Positions 8,727 to 18,162 are shown, counted from the stretch's first letter. The stretch: 64,000 nt of DNA from Thermoflexus hugenholtzii JAD2 (GCA_945903275.1 CAMDNW010000004.1:81491-145490), one strand, 5' to 3'. Numbers and translations: made by a program. Notes: generated by a model not told the origin, from the letters alone.

Positions 8727-8960
8727 CTAACGTCGTGATATGGGAAGCGGGAGCTGTTTGCGAAACAATGGTTCAGGCAACGGCATTCCATCTTCACGAA
8801 CAGTTTCGAGCCAGCCTTGCATCGCGACTCTCACTTCAGCTAGTGCTGCTTCAGGCGTATCGCCGAAGGCTGAGAAGTACTGCAAATTCGGTATGTCTGC
8901 GATGCAACAGTCGTCTTCATCGCTCCAGAAGGTCACAATTGCGTAGTCGCGTTCAGCCAT
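8727..8960 (-). CDS. HicB-family antitoxin-like protein, orphan
   Basis: A 77-residue protein: YAIVTFWSDEDDCCIADIPN, LQYFSAFGDTPEAALAEVRV and AMQGWLETVREDG. This is the HicB partial RNase H-like fold (a 'D-x-x-x-x-x-A-x-IPDL...G-x-T-x-EEA' pattern). HicB antitoxins neutralise the HicA mRNA interferase, but no HicA-like frame was found in the 60 bases on either side, so this appears to be an orphan. No C-terminal DNA-binding extension is present. It lies convergent with the HNH fragment and divergent from the MBL-fold gene. Confidence 0.82.
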   Translation of the reverse strand: MAERDYAIVTFWSDEDDCCIADIPNLQYFSAFGDTPEAALAEVRVAMQGWLETVREDGMPLPEPLFRKQLPLPISRR

Positions 8961-9015
8961 GACGCCCTCCCCGACACGAATCGTACTCCGCGCGAGAGCG
9001 CGCTAGCCTAGATCG

Positions 9016-10005
9016 ATGCCACCACCTACTCCGATCCCGATCCGTATCGAGGAGAACCTCATCTATGCGCTGCCGCTGGCGGCGGGGGGGATGCTGCTGG
9101 TGGATGCGGGGCCGGATGCGCTGGGGGCGTGGGCGGAAGTACAGGGACGGGTGGCGTCGCGGGGGTTTGCGGTGAGCGATGTGCGGGCGGTGCTGGTGAC
9201 GCACGCGCACATCGACCATGCGGGGCTGGCGCAGCGGTGGGCGCTGGCAGGGGCGCAAATCCTCGCGGGGGCGGCGGATATCCCGGCGCTGGTGGCGGGG
9301 CGCGCGTTCCACGAGGAGCGGCTGCCGTTGCGCCTCGACACGCTACGGCGGCACGGCGCGAACGACGACGTGCTGGCGGTGTACGAGGCGGGACAGCCGC
9401 GGCGCGGGCTGGCATGGGAGCCGTGCGCTGAGGCGAGCGTACATGCGATTGAGGACGGCACGCGCATCCCGCTGGCAGAGGGCGCGGAGTTGCGCGTGAT
9501 AGCCGTGCCGGGGCACACACCGGGGAATCTCGTGGCGGTGATCGAGGCAGGGGACGTGGAGCCGCGCGACCTGTACGCGGGCGACACGCTGCTGCCGCAC
9601 GAGGTGCCCACGTCGGGGCTGCACTATCCGGTGGGGCCGGACGGGCGTGTAGGGCCTCGATGGCCTTCACTGCCGCCGTTCCTGCGGTCGATGGCAACGC
9701 TGCGGGCGCTGGGATCGCGGCGGGTATTACAGGGGCACGGACAGCCGGGGGCGCACTCGTTACGCCTCGTGGATCGCTTCGAGGCGCATCACGCGCGGCG
9801 GAGGGCGCGGTACCGCGCGCTGCTGGCGGAGCAGCCGGACACGGCATTGGGGCTAGTAGAGCGCGCGTTCCGGTTCATCGGGCCGCTGCACCAAGCGGCG
9901 GCGATGATCGAGGCGATCGGACACCTCGACATCCTCGCAGGGAGCGGGGAGGCGGTGCGCGAGGAGGGTGCGGAGGGCGTGGTGCGTCACCGACTGGTGG
10001 GGTAG
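9016..10005 (+). CDS. MBL-fold metallo-hydrolase
   Basis: A 329-residue metallo-beta-lactamase-fold protein. Metal ligands are visible in 'VTHAHIDHAG' (about residue 62), 'VPGHTPGN' (about 165), 'YAGDTLL' (about 185) and 'LQGHG' (about 240); this H-x-H-x-D-H arrangement fits a binuclear zinc or iron hydrolase. The C-terminal helical extension (FEAHHARRRARYRALLAEQP...) resembles the LACTB2/glyoxalase II-like or acyl-CoA thioesterase-like subgroup with an added winged-helix-like tail. The substrate cannot be told from sequence. It is a single gene with no clear operon partners. Confidence 0.9.
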   Translation: MPPPTPIPIRIEENLIYALPLAAGGMLLVDAGPDALGAWAEVQGRVASRGFAVSDVRAVLVTHAHIDHAGLAQRWALAGAQILAGAADIPALVAGRAFHEERLPLRLDTLRRHGANDDVLAVYEAGQPRRGLAWEPCAEASVHAIEDGTRIPLAEGAELRVIAVPGHTPGNLVAVIEAGDVEPRDLYAGDTLLPHEVPTSGLHYPVGPDGRVGPRWPSLPPFLRSMATLRALGSRRVLQGHGQPGAHSLRLVDRFEAHHARRRARYRALLAEQPDTALGLVERAFRFIGPLHQAAAMIEAIGHLDILAGSGEAVREEGAEGVVRHRLVG

Positions 10006-10066
10006 AGGGCGGGCGTCAGGTGTCCCTGTTGTGGTTCGACGGGCTCACCACGGAGGAAGACTGCGG

Positions 10067-10478
10067 TTACGGCTGGGGCGGGGCGGCGCTCAGGTCCATG
10101 TAGAAGATTTCCCAGGTGTGGCCGTCGAGGTCCTCGAAGGGGCGGCCGTACATGAAGCCGAGGTCTTGCGGCTCGCGCGGCTCGGTGCCGCCGGCGGCGA
10201 AAGCTTTGGCGACGAGCGCATCGACGGTTTCGTGGCTATCGGCGGAGAGGGCGAGGAGCACCTCGGTCTGCGTCTTGGCGTCGGCAATCGACTTGCTGAT
10301 GAAGGTCGAGAAGTATTCGCGGGTGAGGAGCATCACGACGATCTCGTCGCTGATGACGATGGAGGAGGCGTTCTCGTCGGATAACTGCATGTTCTGCTCA
10401 TAGCCGAGCGCCTTCTACAAGGCGCTCGGCGCGGGCGAGGTCGGCGACGGGGAGGTTGGGGAAGATCATTGTTGGCAT
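10067..10478 (-). pseudogene. VOC/glyoxalase-family protein, frame broken at a perfect palindrome
   Basis: The N-terminal part (MPTMIFPNLPVADLARAER from ATG 10478) is in a different frame from the rest (MQLSDENASSIVISDEI ... FMYGRPFEDLDGHTWEIFYM), which is a normal VOC C-terminal half with the 'DLDGHTWEI' motif. Between them VOC proteins have an 'ERFYKALGYE'-like segment. Here that stretch is a perfect 12-bp inverted repeat (10403-10414 and 10419-10430) with the 4-base loop inverted, giving a TAG in the downstream frame and a TGA soon after in the upstream frame. The 107-residue downstream part could still be translated from an internal ATG at 10390, but it lacks the first beta-strand unit. 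Confidence 0.75.
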
Positions 10479-10486
10479 GGCAACAG

Positions 10487-11656
10487 TTAGGCGAGCAGCG
10501 CGTGATAGGCGACACCAAACAGGCCGCCTGCGACAACGAGATAAGCCGAGTTCAGGTTGGTGCGCAGCAACACGACGCCAGCCGCAGCGGTCAGCGCGAG
10601 CGTGAAGACATCGACGACCGCGTTGCGGGCAAGGACGACGAGGACAGCGGCCATCAGGCCAACGGCGGCGACGTTCACGCCGTCGAGCATCGCGCCGAGC
10701 AGCGGCCAGCGGCGAAGCCTCGGGACGATGGGGCCAGTGAGGGCGACGAACACGAAGGCGGGCAGGAAGATGCCGAGCGTCGCGAGGAGTGCGCCGGGGA
10801 GGCCACCGACGAGGTAGCCGACAAAGGTGGCGGTGGTGAACACCGGGCCAGGCGTGAACTGGCCGACCGCGACGGCATCGAGCAATTGCACCTCAGTGAG
10901 CCAGCCGAGGCGGACGACGAAGTCGTTGCGCATGAACGCGAGCAGCACATAGCCGGAGCCGTAGAGCACGGAACCGATCTTAAGGAACGTGAAGAACAGC
11001 AGCGCGGGGCTGTACGCAACGATCCCCTTGGCGACGAGGCCGAGCGCGGAGATGCCGAGAAACGGCGCGACCACCGAGGCGCTCCCGGACGTATCGCGTG
11101 CGCCTCGCACCATCGTGACGAGCACGAGGACGATGCCACCGCCGAAGAGCAGCGCGATCTCGTTGCCGCCGAGCACGTAGAGGGCGAGCGCGCCAGCGCA
11201 GACGGCGATGAGCAGCGGCGTCTTGAGTGCGGTGTGCGCGAGGCCCCAGAGCGCCTGCGCGACGATGGCGATGATCACGGGCTTGATGCCGTAGAGCAGC
11301 CAAGTGGCCTCGGGCGTTGCGCCGTAGCGGACGTAGGCCCAGGCGAAGGCGAGCACCATGCACATGGCGGGGAGGATGAAGAGCGTGCCAGCGACGATCA
11401 GGCCGCGCCAGCCCGCGCGGTGGTAGCCGAGGTGGATGGTCATCTCGGTGGAGTTGGGGCCGGGGATGAGGTTAGTCGCGCCGAGTAGGTCGAGGAAGTG
11501 CTGGTCGGTCACCCAGCCGCGCTGCTGCACGAGTTCACGGCGCATCATCGCGATGTGCGCGGCAGGGCCGCCGAAAGCGGTCAGGCCGAGGCGCAGGAAG
11601 ACCGTGGCGACCTCGCGGAGTGCGCCGGGGGGAGGTCCGGAGGGCGCCTCATGCAT
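10487..11656 (-). CDS. chrA: Chromate efflux transporter (ChrA, CHR family)
   Basis: A 389-residue membrane protein made of two homologous CHR halves. Each carries the family signature: 'FGGPAAHIAMM ... LIPGPNSTEMTIHLGYHRAG' in the first half and 'GSGYVLLAFM ... FTPGPVFTTATFVGYLVGG' in the second. About ten hydrophobic segments are visible. CHR proteins export chromate or take up sulfate-like anions; the specificity here is inferred from family only. The gene lies 9 bases upstream of the broken VOC gene and about 36 bases downstream of the VWA gene, all on the minus strand. Confidence 0.93.
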   Translation of the reverse strand: MHEAPSGPPPGALREVATVFLRLGLTAFGGPAAHIAMMRRELVQQRGWVTDQHFLDLLGATNLIPGPNSTEMTIHLGYHRAGWRGLIVAGTLFILPAMCMVLAFAWAYVRYGATPEATWLLYGIKPVIIAIVAQALWGLAHTALKTPLLIAVCAGALALYVLGGNEIALLFGGGIVLVLVTMVRGARDTSGSASVVAPFLGISALGLVAKGIVAYSPALLFFTFLKIGSVLYGSGYVLLAFMRNDFVVRLGWLTEVQLLDAVAVGQFTPGPVFTTATFVGYLVGGLPGALLATLGIFLPAFVFVALTGPIVPRLRRWPLLGAMLDGVNVAAVGLMAAVLVVLARNAVVDVFTLALTAAAGVVLLRTNLNSAYLVVAGGLFGVAYHALLA

Positions 11657-11691
11657 GGCGCGCAGTATGACATCTCCGCACGATACGGCGG

Positions 11692-14600
11692 CTAGTCGGC
11701 GGCGATCACCTTGTAGAGCGAGGTCAGGCGGCGGGGGAGCTGCTCAATATCGTCGACAACCTCATAGCCGACATCGGAGCACATCTCCTTCATGTAGTCG
11801 TGGCCTTCTTTGTCGACGGTGATGAGGAACGGCATGATACCGGCGCGTTTGGCTTCGACGAGCGCCTGGTGCGTGTCGTGGACGGCATATTCCTTCTCGG
11901 TGCGGTCGCGGCCGTAGCCGTGATCCTGTGGGCGGCCGTCGGAGACGAGGATCAGGATCTTCACCTTCGCGTCGTACTCCTCGAGTTTGGCGATGGTGTG
12001 CCGGATGGCGGGGCCCATGCGGGTGCTGCGGATCGGCTGAATTTTATCGATGCGCCGCCGCACCTTATCGCCAAACTTCTCACCGAGATCCTTGATGACG
12101 TGGTACTCGACGTTGTCGCGTCCATAGCCGGAGAAGCCGTAGATGCCGTACGAGTCGCCGATGGCCTCGAGCGCCTCGACGATCAGCACGAGCGACTCTT
12201 TTTCGAGGTCGACGATGCGCTTGGGGGCTTCAGCGATCAGGCGCGAGCGGCGCTCGGCGAGCCATTGGAAATAGTTACGGGGGTCGCCGGTGAAGTTGCC
12301 ATCGGGGCGCTCGTTGACGCGCGGCTTCTCGACCTCCTCATCGGTGGAGGCAGACATGTCCATGAGGAAGGCGACGGCGACATCGCGCTCGACCTTGTTG
12401 CGGCGCCAGTAGATCTGCGCGAGCGGGCCGACGCCAGCACGCTTGTCTACGATGAACTCGATGGCACGATCGAGGTCGAGTTCCTCGCCGTCCTCAAGTT
12501 TTTTGATACGGCGGAACGACTCAGGGCGCATCAGTTCGAACTGGCGGCGCGTCTCGACGACGAGGCCGTGGTGGCGCTGGAGCGTGTCCTGGTAGTACTC
12601 GAGGGTGCCTTCGTCGCCGAGGCGCTCGCCAACGCGGCACCAGCGCGGGCGGTAGTCAGAGGCGCGGAAGTCCCACTCGTCGTAGTACGACCAGGTGACT
12701 TCGTTCGGCAGATCGGCGTTGTTTTCTTCGCCGTCGTCCGCATCGCCTTCGCCGTCCTGCTGCTGCTGCTTTTTCTTCTGGGCCTGCGCGGCGGCCTGCG
12801 CTTCCTTTTCTAGGTTGGTGAGGAACGCACCCATCGAGGCAGCGACCTCGCCCTGCGCCTGCTCGGAAAGCGAGACCTCGGAGGACTTTTCGAGCATGTC
12901 CATAACCTGCTCGCGACTGAGGCTCATGCCCTCGCCGTCGTCGCCAGCCTGCTGGTCGCGCAGGCGCGAGAGCAATTGCACCAGTTCTGGCTTGAAGTCG
13001 CCGCGGAACTCCGGCTGCTGGGGGGCCTCGAACTCCTCGTCGCCCTCGCCTTCGGGCATCTCGCGTTGATCCTGACCCATACCGGAGGGCATCTGGCCCT
13101 CACTGCCCATGTCAGCGGGCGGCTGCTCCCACTCCTCGTCGTCGTAGTTGCGGCGGGTGTTGGGGAGGATTGAGGCGATGTCGTACAGCGCAGCAGCGAC
13201 CTCAGCGGCGTCCTCGACGGTCGCTCCGGGTTGCTCAACGACCGCGAGGGCCGAGAGGGCGGTCTCCAGCGTCGGCATCAGAGGGGCGGGCCAGCGGATC
13301 GCGTCGCGACGGCCGAGCGAGGCGCGCAACAGGTTCTCGACGAAGGCGTTGCGGAGCCCCTGATCCATGACATCGGGGCGACGATCAGCCTCGCGCGACT
13401 GAAGGCGGCGGAGCCAGACGCGGATGCCGCCGTACTCGCGCGAGACCTGCGCGTCGACGCGCGTGTCCTCGGCAATCGTAAAGAGCGAGGCGATCAGAGT
13501 TCGCTGCGGGAACAGGTCGTAGTAGCGCTCCATCTCAGTGAGCGCGTCACGCTCACGCGGTGCGAGGGCAGCCTCGCGCTCGGTGACGCTCACAGGAGCA
13601 TAGGCACCCTCGATGCCGTAACGGTAGCCGAACGAGCCGAACTCGATGCGTCCGGTCTGGTGCGTAGTGAAGACCTTGTAGCACTGGAAGTTCGACTGCT
13701 GCTCTGGGTACACACCCACGAAGGGCGGTAGAAAGATGGCGGTGCCCTCGGTGGTCGCCATCGACTCGGTGACCCAGCCGATGCCTTTCTCCACGAGATC
13801 TTCGCTGGAACGGATGGCGATCGATGCGCCGGTGAGCGCCTTGGCGTACATGCGCAACAGGCCGTGGATCGCCTGCAACTCCACGCGCGCGGAGAGCGAG
13901 GTAAGCGTCTGTTCGGCGCGAGTGGACTGGAGCTGGAAGTAGGCGTCGGCGCCCTCAATGTTGCCATCGTCGAAGAGCAAGCGTGAGCCGGGCTCGACCC
14001 ACTGCGCGAGTTGGTCAGCAGTGATGCGCTGGAGCACGATCGGCGCAGAGCGCAGGAACGCCATCGCGGCGACGGGGCTGCGGCGGGCGAGTGTGCCAGC
14101 GAGGCCGAGCAGTGCCGCATGCTCGGACGGCGGGATCATGCCGAGCGCGTTCGCGGTCTCCATGAAGTGCGGGAAGCCCTGCCGGCCGGAACTCTGCACA
14201 ACACGCGATGCAAGCGTGAGGAACGCGCCACGCTGTTCCGCCTCGATGCGCACCACAAGGTCAGGGCCCCGCTCGAAGTAGAGGCGCGTGTCTGCCCACG
14301 AGGCTCGGCTGAGGGCGGCTGCGAATTGCAGGAACGGCTCCCGGTCGTTGAAATCGAGGGCGGCAAACAGGTCGGGGGCGGCTTCAAGGCAGGTCTGCGC
14401 CAGTTGGTATGAACGCTCCGCGAGGATGACGAGCACATCGATGAGGTCGTCGATCTGCTCCATGGAGAGTGAGGCGAGCAGTTTAGGGCTCAGTTCGAAG
14501 AAGAGCACGGAGAGCGCGATCGACTTCCAGTTGCCCTGGTGCAGCCGCTCGCCAGCCTCGGCCCAGCGGTCAAGGTCGGTCTTAGAGATGGTCTGTTCGG

Positions 14601-14988
14601 TCAGGAACTCGCCCTGAATACCGATATCAAAGTCGGGGTCGGGCGGGATCTGTTCGAGTGCCGCAGGCGTCGCACGGATATAGGCGGCAGCGATCAGCGG
14701 CGATGACTCGCAGAGGTGCTCGGCAACGCGGGCCCAGCGCATGAGCAACTCAAACGGGAGCACCGTGGCGACCTGCGGGCTGGCCTTGAAGAACTCCTGC
14801 GCCGCTTCCCACGAGCGCAGCGACTGCGCCGCGAGGTCAGCGGCCACGCTTGCCCAGCGTTCGAGATCAGCCGGGTCGAGGACATCTTCGAGCGCACGTG
14901 CACCCTCGATGAAGTCATCGCGCAGTACGACGCCGCGCTGGGCGAGCGCGGCGGCGTACTGGTCGGCTAACGTGTCGGCTGCACTCAT
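11692..14988 (-). CDS. NorD-like VWA domain protein
   Basis: A 1098-residue protein. The first two thirds are alpha-helical repeats (LERWASVAADLAAQSLRSWE and similar units repeated across residues 1-350). They are followed by an acidic, Gln/Glu-rich linker and a C-terminal VWA domain with the MIDAS motif 'FLMDMSASTDEE' and 'LVSDGRPQDHGYG'. This is the layout of NorD/CbbO-type proteins that work with NorQ/CbbQ AAA+ ATPases to insert metal or activate target enzymes. ATG at 14988 is preceded by TGGAG five to six bases away; the frame is open to 15039. The ATPase partner is directly upstream. No nitric oxide reductase or Rubisco gene is nearby, so the client is unknown. Confidence 0.9.
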   Translation of the reverse strand: MSAADTLADQYAAALAQRGVVLRDDFIEGARALEDVLDPADLERWASVAADLAAQSLRSWEAAQEFFKASPQVATVLPFELLMRWARVAEHLCESSPLIAAAYIRATPAALEQIPPDPDFDIGIQGEFLTEQTISKTDLDRWAEAGERLHQGNWKSIALSVLFFELSPKLLASLSMEQIDDLIDVLVILAERSYQLAQTCLEAAPDLFAALDFNDREPFLQFAAALSRASWADTRLYFERGPDLVVRIEAEQRGAFLTLASRVVQSSGRQGFPHFMETANALGMIPPSEHAALLGLAGTLARRSPVAAMAFLRSAPIVLQRITADQLAQWVEPGSRLLFDDGNIEGADAYFQLQSTRAEQTLTSLSARVELQAIHGLLRMYAKALTGASIAIRSSEDLVEKGIGWVTESMATTEGTAIFLPPFVGVYPEQQSNFQCYKVFTTHQTGRIEFGSFGYRYGIEGAYAPVSVTEREAALAPRERDALTEMERYYDLFPQRTLIASLFTIAEDTRVDAQVSREYGGIRVWLRRLQSREADRRPDVMDQGLRNAFVENLLRASLGRRDAIRWPAPLMPTLETALSALAVVEQPGATVEDAAEVAAALYDIASILPNTRRNYDDEEWEQPPADMGSEGQMPSGMGQDQREMPEGEGDEEFEAPQQPEFRGDFKPELVQLLSRLRDQQAGDDGEGMSLSREQVMDMLEKSSEVSLSEQAQGEVAASMGAFLTNLEKEAQAAAQAQKKKQQQQDGEGDADDGEENNADLPNEVTWSYYDEWDFRASDYRPRWCRVGERLGDEGTLEYYQDTLQRHHGLVVETRRQFELMRPESFRRIKKLEDGEELDLDRAIEFIVDKRAGVGPLAQIYWRRNKVERDVAVAFLMDMSASTDEEVEKPRVNERPDGNFTGDPRNYFQWLAERRSRLIAEAPKRIVDLEKESLVLIVEALEAIGDSYGIYGFSGYGRDNVEYHVIKDLGEKFGDKVRRRIDKIQPIRSTRMGPAIRHTIAKLEEYDAKVKILILVSDGRPQDHGYGRDRTEKEYAVHDTHQALVEAKRAGIMPFLITVDKEGHDYMKEMCSDVGYEVVDDIEQLPRRLTSLYKVIAAD

Positions 14989-15059
14989 GGCGGCTCCAGT
15001 ACGCGGTGGGGCGTGCCCATCATACGTGGGCGCACCCACCGAACTGGCGCGCCCGCTGC

Positions 15060-15914
15060 TTACTCCGGGAAGATCGAGGTGACGACTTCCTCGATGGACT
15101 GCTGCACCTCTGAGTCGTCCGTAAGGCCCCAGACAACCGCAGTCTGGCAGGCGCGGCGGGGCGAGATACCGTTGGCAATCAACTTACCTGCGTAGACGAG
15201 CAGGCGCGTCGAGACACCTTCCGCCAGCCCATGCTCGCGGAGGTTACGCACCTTCTCAGCCAGTTTGGCTAGCTCGCCGGCGATCTCTACTGAGCAGCCC
15301 GCTTCGATGCGGATGATCTCGGTTTCTTGATCGCGGGGCGGATAGTTGAACTCGATGGCGATGAAGCGTTGCCGCGTCGAGTGCTTCAGATCCTTCAGCG
15401 CGGACTGGTAGCCCGGGTTGTAGGAGAGCACGAGCAGGAAGCCCTCAGCAGCCTCCAGCAGTTCGCCGCGCTTGTCGATGGGGAGCAAGCGGCGGTAGTC
15501 GGTGAGCGGGTGGATGAGGACGGTCGTGTCCTTGCGTGCCTCGACGATCTCGTCGAGGTAGCAGATTGCGCCGACTTTCACCGCGCGGGTGATGGGGCCG
15601 TCGATCCAGCGCGTCTCTTCGCCTTCGAGGAGGTAGCGGCCAACGAGGTCTGAGGCTGTGAGGTCTTCGTGACAGGCGACGGTGATCAGCGGGACGCCCT
15701 CGTTGCCGGAGCGATTGAGGTGGCCGTGCAGCCGCCACGACATGTACTCGACGAAGCGAGTCTTACCGCAGCCGGTCGGCCCTTTGAGCAACACCGGGAT
15801 GTGCTGGTCATAGGCGGTCTCAAACAACTGGACTTCGTCGGCGATCGGTAGGTAGTAGGGCTCTGAAGTGAGCCGGAAGTCTTCGACAGCCATCTGCTTG
15901 AAAGAACTCGTCAA
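15060..15914 (-). CDS. NorQ/CbbQ-type AAA+ ATPase
   Basis: A 284-residue MoxR-superfamily ATPase: '[32 protein letters not shown]' contains Walker A, '[23 protein letters not shown]' Walker B, and '[18 protein letters not shown]' sensor 1. This last segment (SYNPGYQ...LK-x-STRQRF) is diagnostic of the NorQ/CbbQ group. It overlaps the end of coaE by four bases (ATGA at 15911-15914) and precedes the NorD-like VWA gene, so the ATPase and its VWA partner are coexpressed, possibly from the coaE promoter. Confidence 0.94.
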   Translation of the reverse strand: MTSSFKQMAVEDFRLTSEPYYLPIADEVQLFETAYDQHIPVLLKGPTGCGKTRFVEYMSWRLHGHLNRSGNEGVPLITVACHEDLTASDLVGRYLLEGEETRWIDGPITRAVKVGAICYLDEIVEARKDTTVLIHPLTDYRRLLPIDKRGELLEAAEGFLLVLSYNPGYQSALKDLKHSTRQRFIAIEFNYPPRDQETEIIRIEAGCSVEIAGELAKLAEKVRNLREHGLAEGVSTRLLVYAGKLIANGISPRRACQTAVVWGLTDDSEVQQSIEEVVTSIFPE

Positions 15915-17023
15915 CGTGCACTCCGTCGGGTAGCCGTGGTGGTTCGTGCAGCGGGCCGGGCGGCGGCTTTTGGTGCAGCGACACGGGAGACAGTCGCGCG
16001 AGCCGCAGGCTTCGCTGCCGCCTTCGCAGCGGACTTGGCTGGGGCTTTCACCGCGGGCTTGGTGGCTGCGGCTTTGGCTGGCGCTGCCTTCGGCGCAGAG
16101 GCTTTGGCAGGGACCGCAGCCTTAGCCGGTGGAGCCTTCACGGGCGCCGCTTTCGTGGCGACAGCAGGCTGCACCGGAGTGGCTTTCACAGGCGCCACAG
16201 GTGTCCTCGATACCGTCACATTCGAGGCAGTTGCACCGGAGCCAACGGGCTTCGGCGGAGCGGGGCGGGCACCAGGCGCCGGCATTGCCTTCGCCGCCTT
16301 CAGCGAGGGCTTCGGCACCGGGAGGCGTAACGATGATGCCGCGCGAGCTGGCACCGCCGAGCGAGAAGCGGCTTTCGTGGCTGCCAATGTTGCTGCCGTC
16401 TTGGGCGCAGGGGTGCCCTGCGCTGCGCGGCGGACGAGCCGCTTCCACTCGCGAGTCACCTTCTCGTGGAACTCATCGAGTATGCCGGAGTTGTCGATCT
16501 TCACGTAGCCGTATTGCTGGCGTTCTTTGTTGGAGATCTGAGCATCGATACGCGACTGCGCCTGATCGGCGTTCATGTTGTTGCGGATCATCAGGCGCTC
16601 ACGCGCTGTGCCGGGGTCAACGGTCACGACCCACACCTCGTCGACAAGGTCGAACCATTTCGCCTCGATCAGCACGGCGGCCTCGAGGACGATGATGGCT
16701 TTCTTGTCGCGGCGCTTGAGGTCGGCGACTTCCTGCTTGGCGAGGCGCCGGATTTCAGGCCAGACGATGTCCGTCAGACGCTTCATCTGATCCGGGTCGC
16801 CGAACACTTTGCCACCGAGCAACTGGCGGTTGATCTGGCCGTCCGCACCAACGAGGTTGTGGCCGAACTCGTTGACGACGGCCTCGAATCCGGAACTACC
16901 TGGCTCGTACACGCGATGGCCGAGGCGATCGGCATCGATGACGATGGCACCGTAGTCCTTCATCCAGCCAGCAGCAGTGGATTTTCCGGAGGCAATACCT
17001 CCTGTGAGACCAATGACGGTCAT
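15911..17023 (-). CDS. coaE: Dephospho-CoA kinase with histone H1-like C-terminal tail
   Basis: Residues 1-200 are a complete dephospho-CoA kinase, the last step of CoA synthesis: P-loop '[12 protein letters not shown]', '[13 protein letters not shown]', '[21 protein letters not shown]' and '[17 protein letters not shown]'. Residues from about 205 to 370 are an Ala/Lys/Pro-rich, low-complexity tail with [13 protein letters not shown] repeats and a basic end ([11 protein letters not shown]), resembling histone H1-like or AlgP-like DNA-binding tails. CoaE is normally about 200 residues. The tail is in the same uninterrupted frame and its codon use is like the neighbours. The stop overlaps the norQ-like start. 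Confidence 0.94.
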   Translation of the reverse strand: MTVIGLTGGIASGKSTAAGWMKDYGAIVIDADRLGHRVYEPGSSGFEAVVNEFGHNLVGADGQINRQLLGGKVFGDPDQMKRLTDIVWPEIRRLAKQEVADLKRRDKKAIIVLEAAVLIEAKWFDLVDEVWVVTVDPGTARERLMIRNNMNADQAQSRIDAQISNKERQQYGYVKIDNSGILDEFHEKVTREWKRLVRRAAQGTPAPKTAATLAATKAASRSAVPARAASSLRLPVPKPSLKAAKAMPAPGARPAPPKPVGSGATASNVTVSRTPVAPVKATPVQPAVATKAAPVKAPPAKAAVPAKASAPKAAPAKAAATKPAVKAPAKSAAKAAAKPAARATVSRVAAPKAAARPAARTTTATRRSAR

Positions 17024-17066
17024 TTGACGTCTCCGCAGCCCGAAATGGTGGGTCGAAGCTTGGCAA

Positions 17067-17100
17067 TTGTATTTGCGCCCCTCGAGGCGCGCAAATACAA
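17067..17100 (-). terminator. Strong hairpin between etfA and coaE
   Basis: TTGTATTTGCGC at 17067-17078 and GCGCAAATACAA at 17089-17100 form a perfect 12-bp stem; the 10-base middle (CCCTCGAGGC) holds the palindrome CCTCGAGG and can extend the pairing. It lies 66 bases past the etfA stop and 44 bases before the coaE start. No clear T-tract follows in either direction, so it may be an intrinsic terminator of weak type, an mRNA-stabilising 3' end, or an operator. Confidence 0.5.
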
Positions 17101-17166
17101 CGCAACGTTACTCGACGGATTATAGATTAACGATGGCGATAGCAGTGGAGAACAGACAGACAAGCC

Positions 17167-18144
17167 CTACTTTGCCAGCGCCTTGATGGCCTCGATGAGA
17201 GCGGGCAGCATCACCTTGTAGTCGCCGACGATACCAAAACGTGCAGCCTTGAAAATGTTGGCCTCGCGGTCGCGGTTTATGGCGACAATGTTCTTGGCGC
17301 CGCTGCACCCGGCCATGTGCTGGCTAGCGCCCGAGACGCCGATGGCTATGTAGAGATCCGGGGTCACGACCTTACCGGTCAGCCCGACCTGCTTGCTGGG
17401 CGGGTACCAGCCGAGGTCGCACGCGGCGCGAGACGAGCCGACTGCCGCGCGGTCACGACCGAGAGCATCAGCCAGCGCCTCAACCAGCCGGAAACCCTCG
17501 GGGTCGCCGAGGCCGCGACCACCGCACACCACGATTGGGGCGTCCTGCAGTTGCAGGCCATCGCTCGCGGCAGCGTCGCGGCTGACCACCTCGGTACGCG
17601 AGGGGCTGGCGGAAGGCAGAGCGACGACCTCTCCGGTCGCACCAGCGCGAAGGTTGAGCGCTTCCTGCGACTTCGCGCGGACGGTGACGACGGCGGGCGA
17701 GGTGGCGAAGGAGTATGTCGCGAGGGCATTGCCGCCGTAGGCAGGGCGGGTTACGCGGAGGCCGTCCGCAGTCTGCTCCACACGCAGGCAGTCCATCGCT
17801 GCCGCCGTGCCGTGGCGAAACGCGAGACGCGGGCCAAGGTCGCGACCCACCATCGTCTGCGCGATCAGCACGACTGCCGGAGCGGCCAAGTCGAGAGCTG
17901 CCTCGGCAGCGGCGACCCACTGGTCGGAGCGGAACACGTCATATGCAGCGTCATCTGAGGCGAAGGCACGGGTCGCGCCGTGCTCGAAGGCCTCAGCAGA
18001 GGCTACCTGCGCACCGGTACCCGCGAGCGTTACGCCGACCATCCCGCCCTCCGCAAGGCGTGTGGCGAGGCCGAGGAGTTCTTTGGTAGTCGCGGCGAGT
18101 GAGCCGCCTGCGAGTTCGCCGATGACGAGTACGTCCTGTGCCAT
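17167..18144 (-). CDS. etfA: Electron transfer flavoprotein, alpha subunit
   Basis: A 325-residue FAD-binding subunit that takes electrons from acyl-CoA dehydrogenases. The C-terminal FAD domain is intact: 'IVVCGGRGLGDPEGFRLVEALADALG', 'VGSSRAACDLGWYPPSKQVGLTGKVV', 'YIAIGVSGASQHMAGCSGAKNIVAIN' and 'IFKAARFGIVGDYK'. It is the last gene of a minus-strand unit with etfB 18 bases upstream and the membrane Fe-S oxidoreductase before that, which together would pass electrons from fatty-acid oxidation to the quinone pool. Confidence 0.96.
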   Translation of the reverse strand: MAQDVLVIGELAGGSLAATTKELLGLATRLAEGGMVGVTLAGTGAQVASAEAFEHGATRAFASDDAAYDVFRSDQWVAAAEAALDLAAPAVVLIAQTMVGRDLGPRLAFRHGTAAAMDCLRVEQTADGLRVTRPAYGGNALATYSFATSPAVVTVRAKSQEALNLRAGATGEVVALPSASPSRTEVVSRDAAASDGLQLQDAPIVVCGGRGLGDPEGFRLVEALADALGRDRAAVGSSRAACDLGWYPPSKQVGLTGKVVTPDLYIAIGVSGASQHMAGCSGAKNIVAINRDREANIFKAARFGIVGDYKVMLPALIEAIKALAK

Positions 18145-18162
18145 GTTGATGCTCCTCGCCTG

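Noticed and set aside
8727..8960. HicAB toxin-antitoxin system
   Set aside because: Only the HicB half is present; no HicA-like frame with a double-stranded RNA-binding fold was found on either side.
10469..11488. 339-codon plus-strand open frame opposite chrA
   Set aside because: The translation is a highly charged Glu/Asp/Arg-rich mixture without structure, whereas the minus strand encodes a clear CHR transporter.
16129..16695. Long plus-strand open frames opposite coaE
   Set aside because: They are antisense to the Ala/Lys/Pro tail of coaE; GC-rich repetitive coding sequence commonly leaves such open shadows, and no ribosome site or family motif is present.
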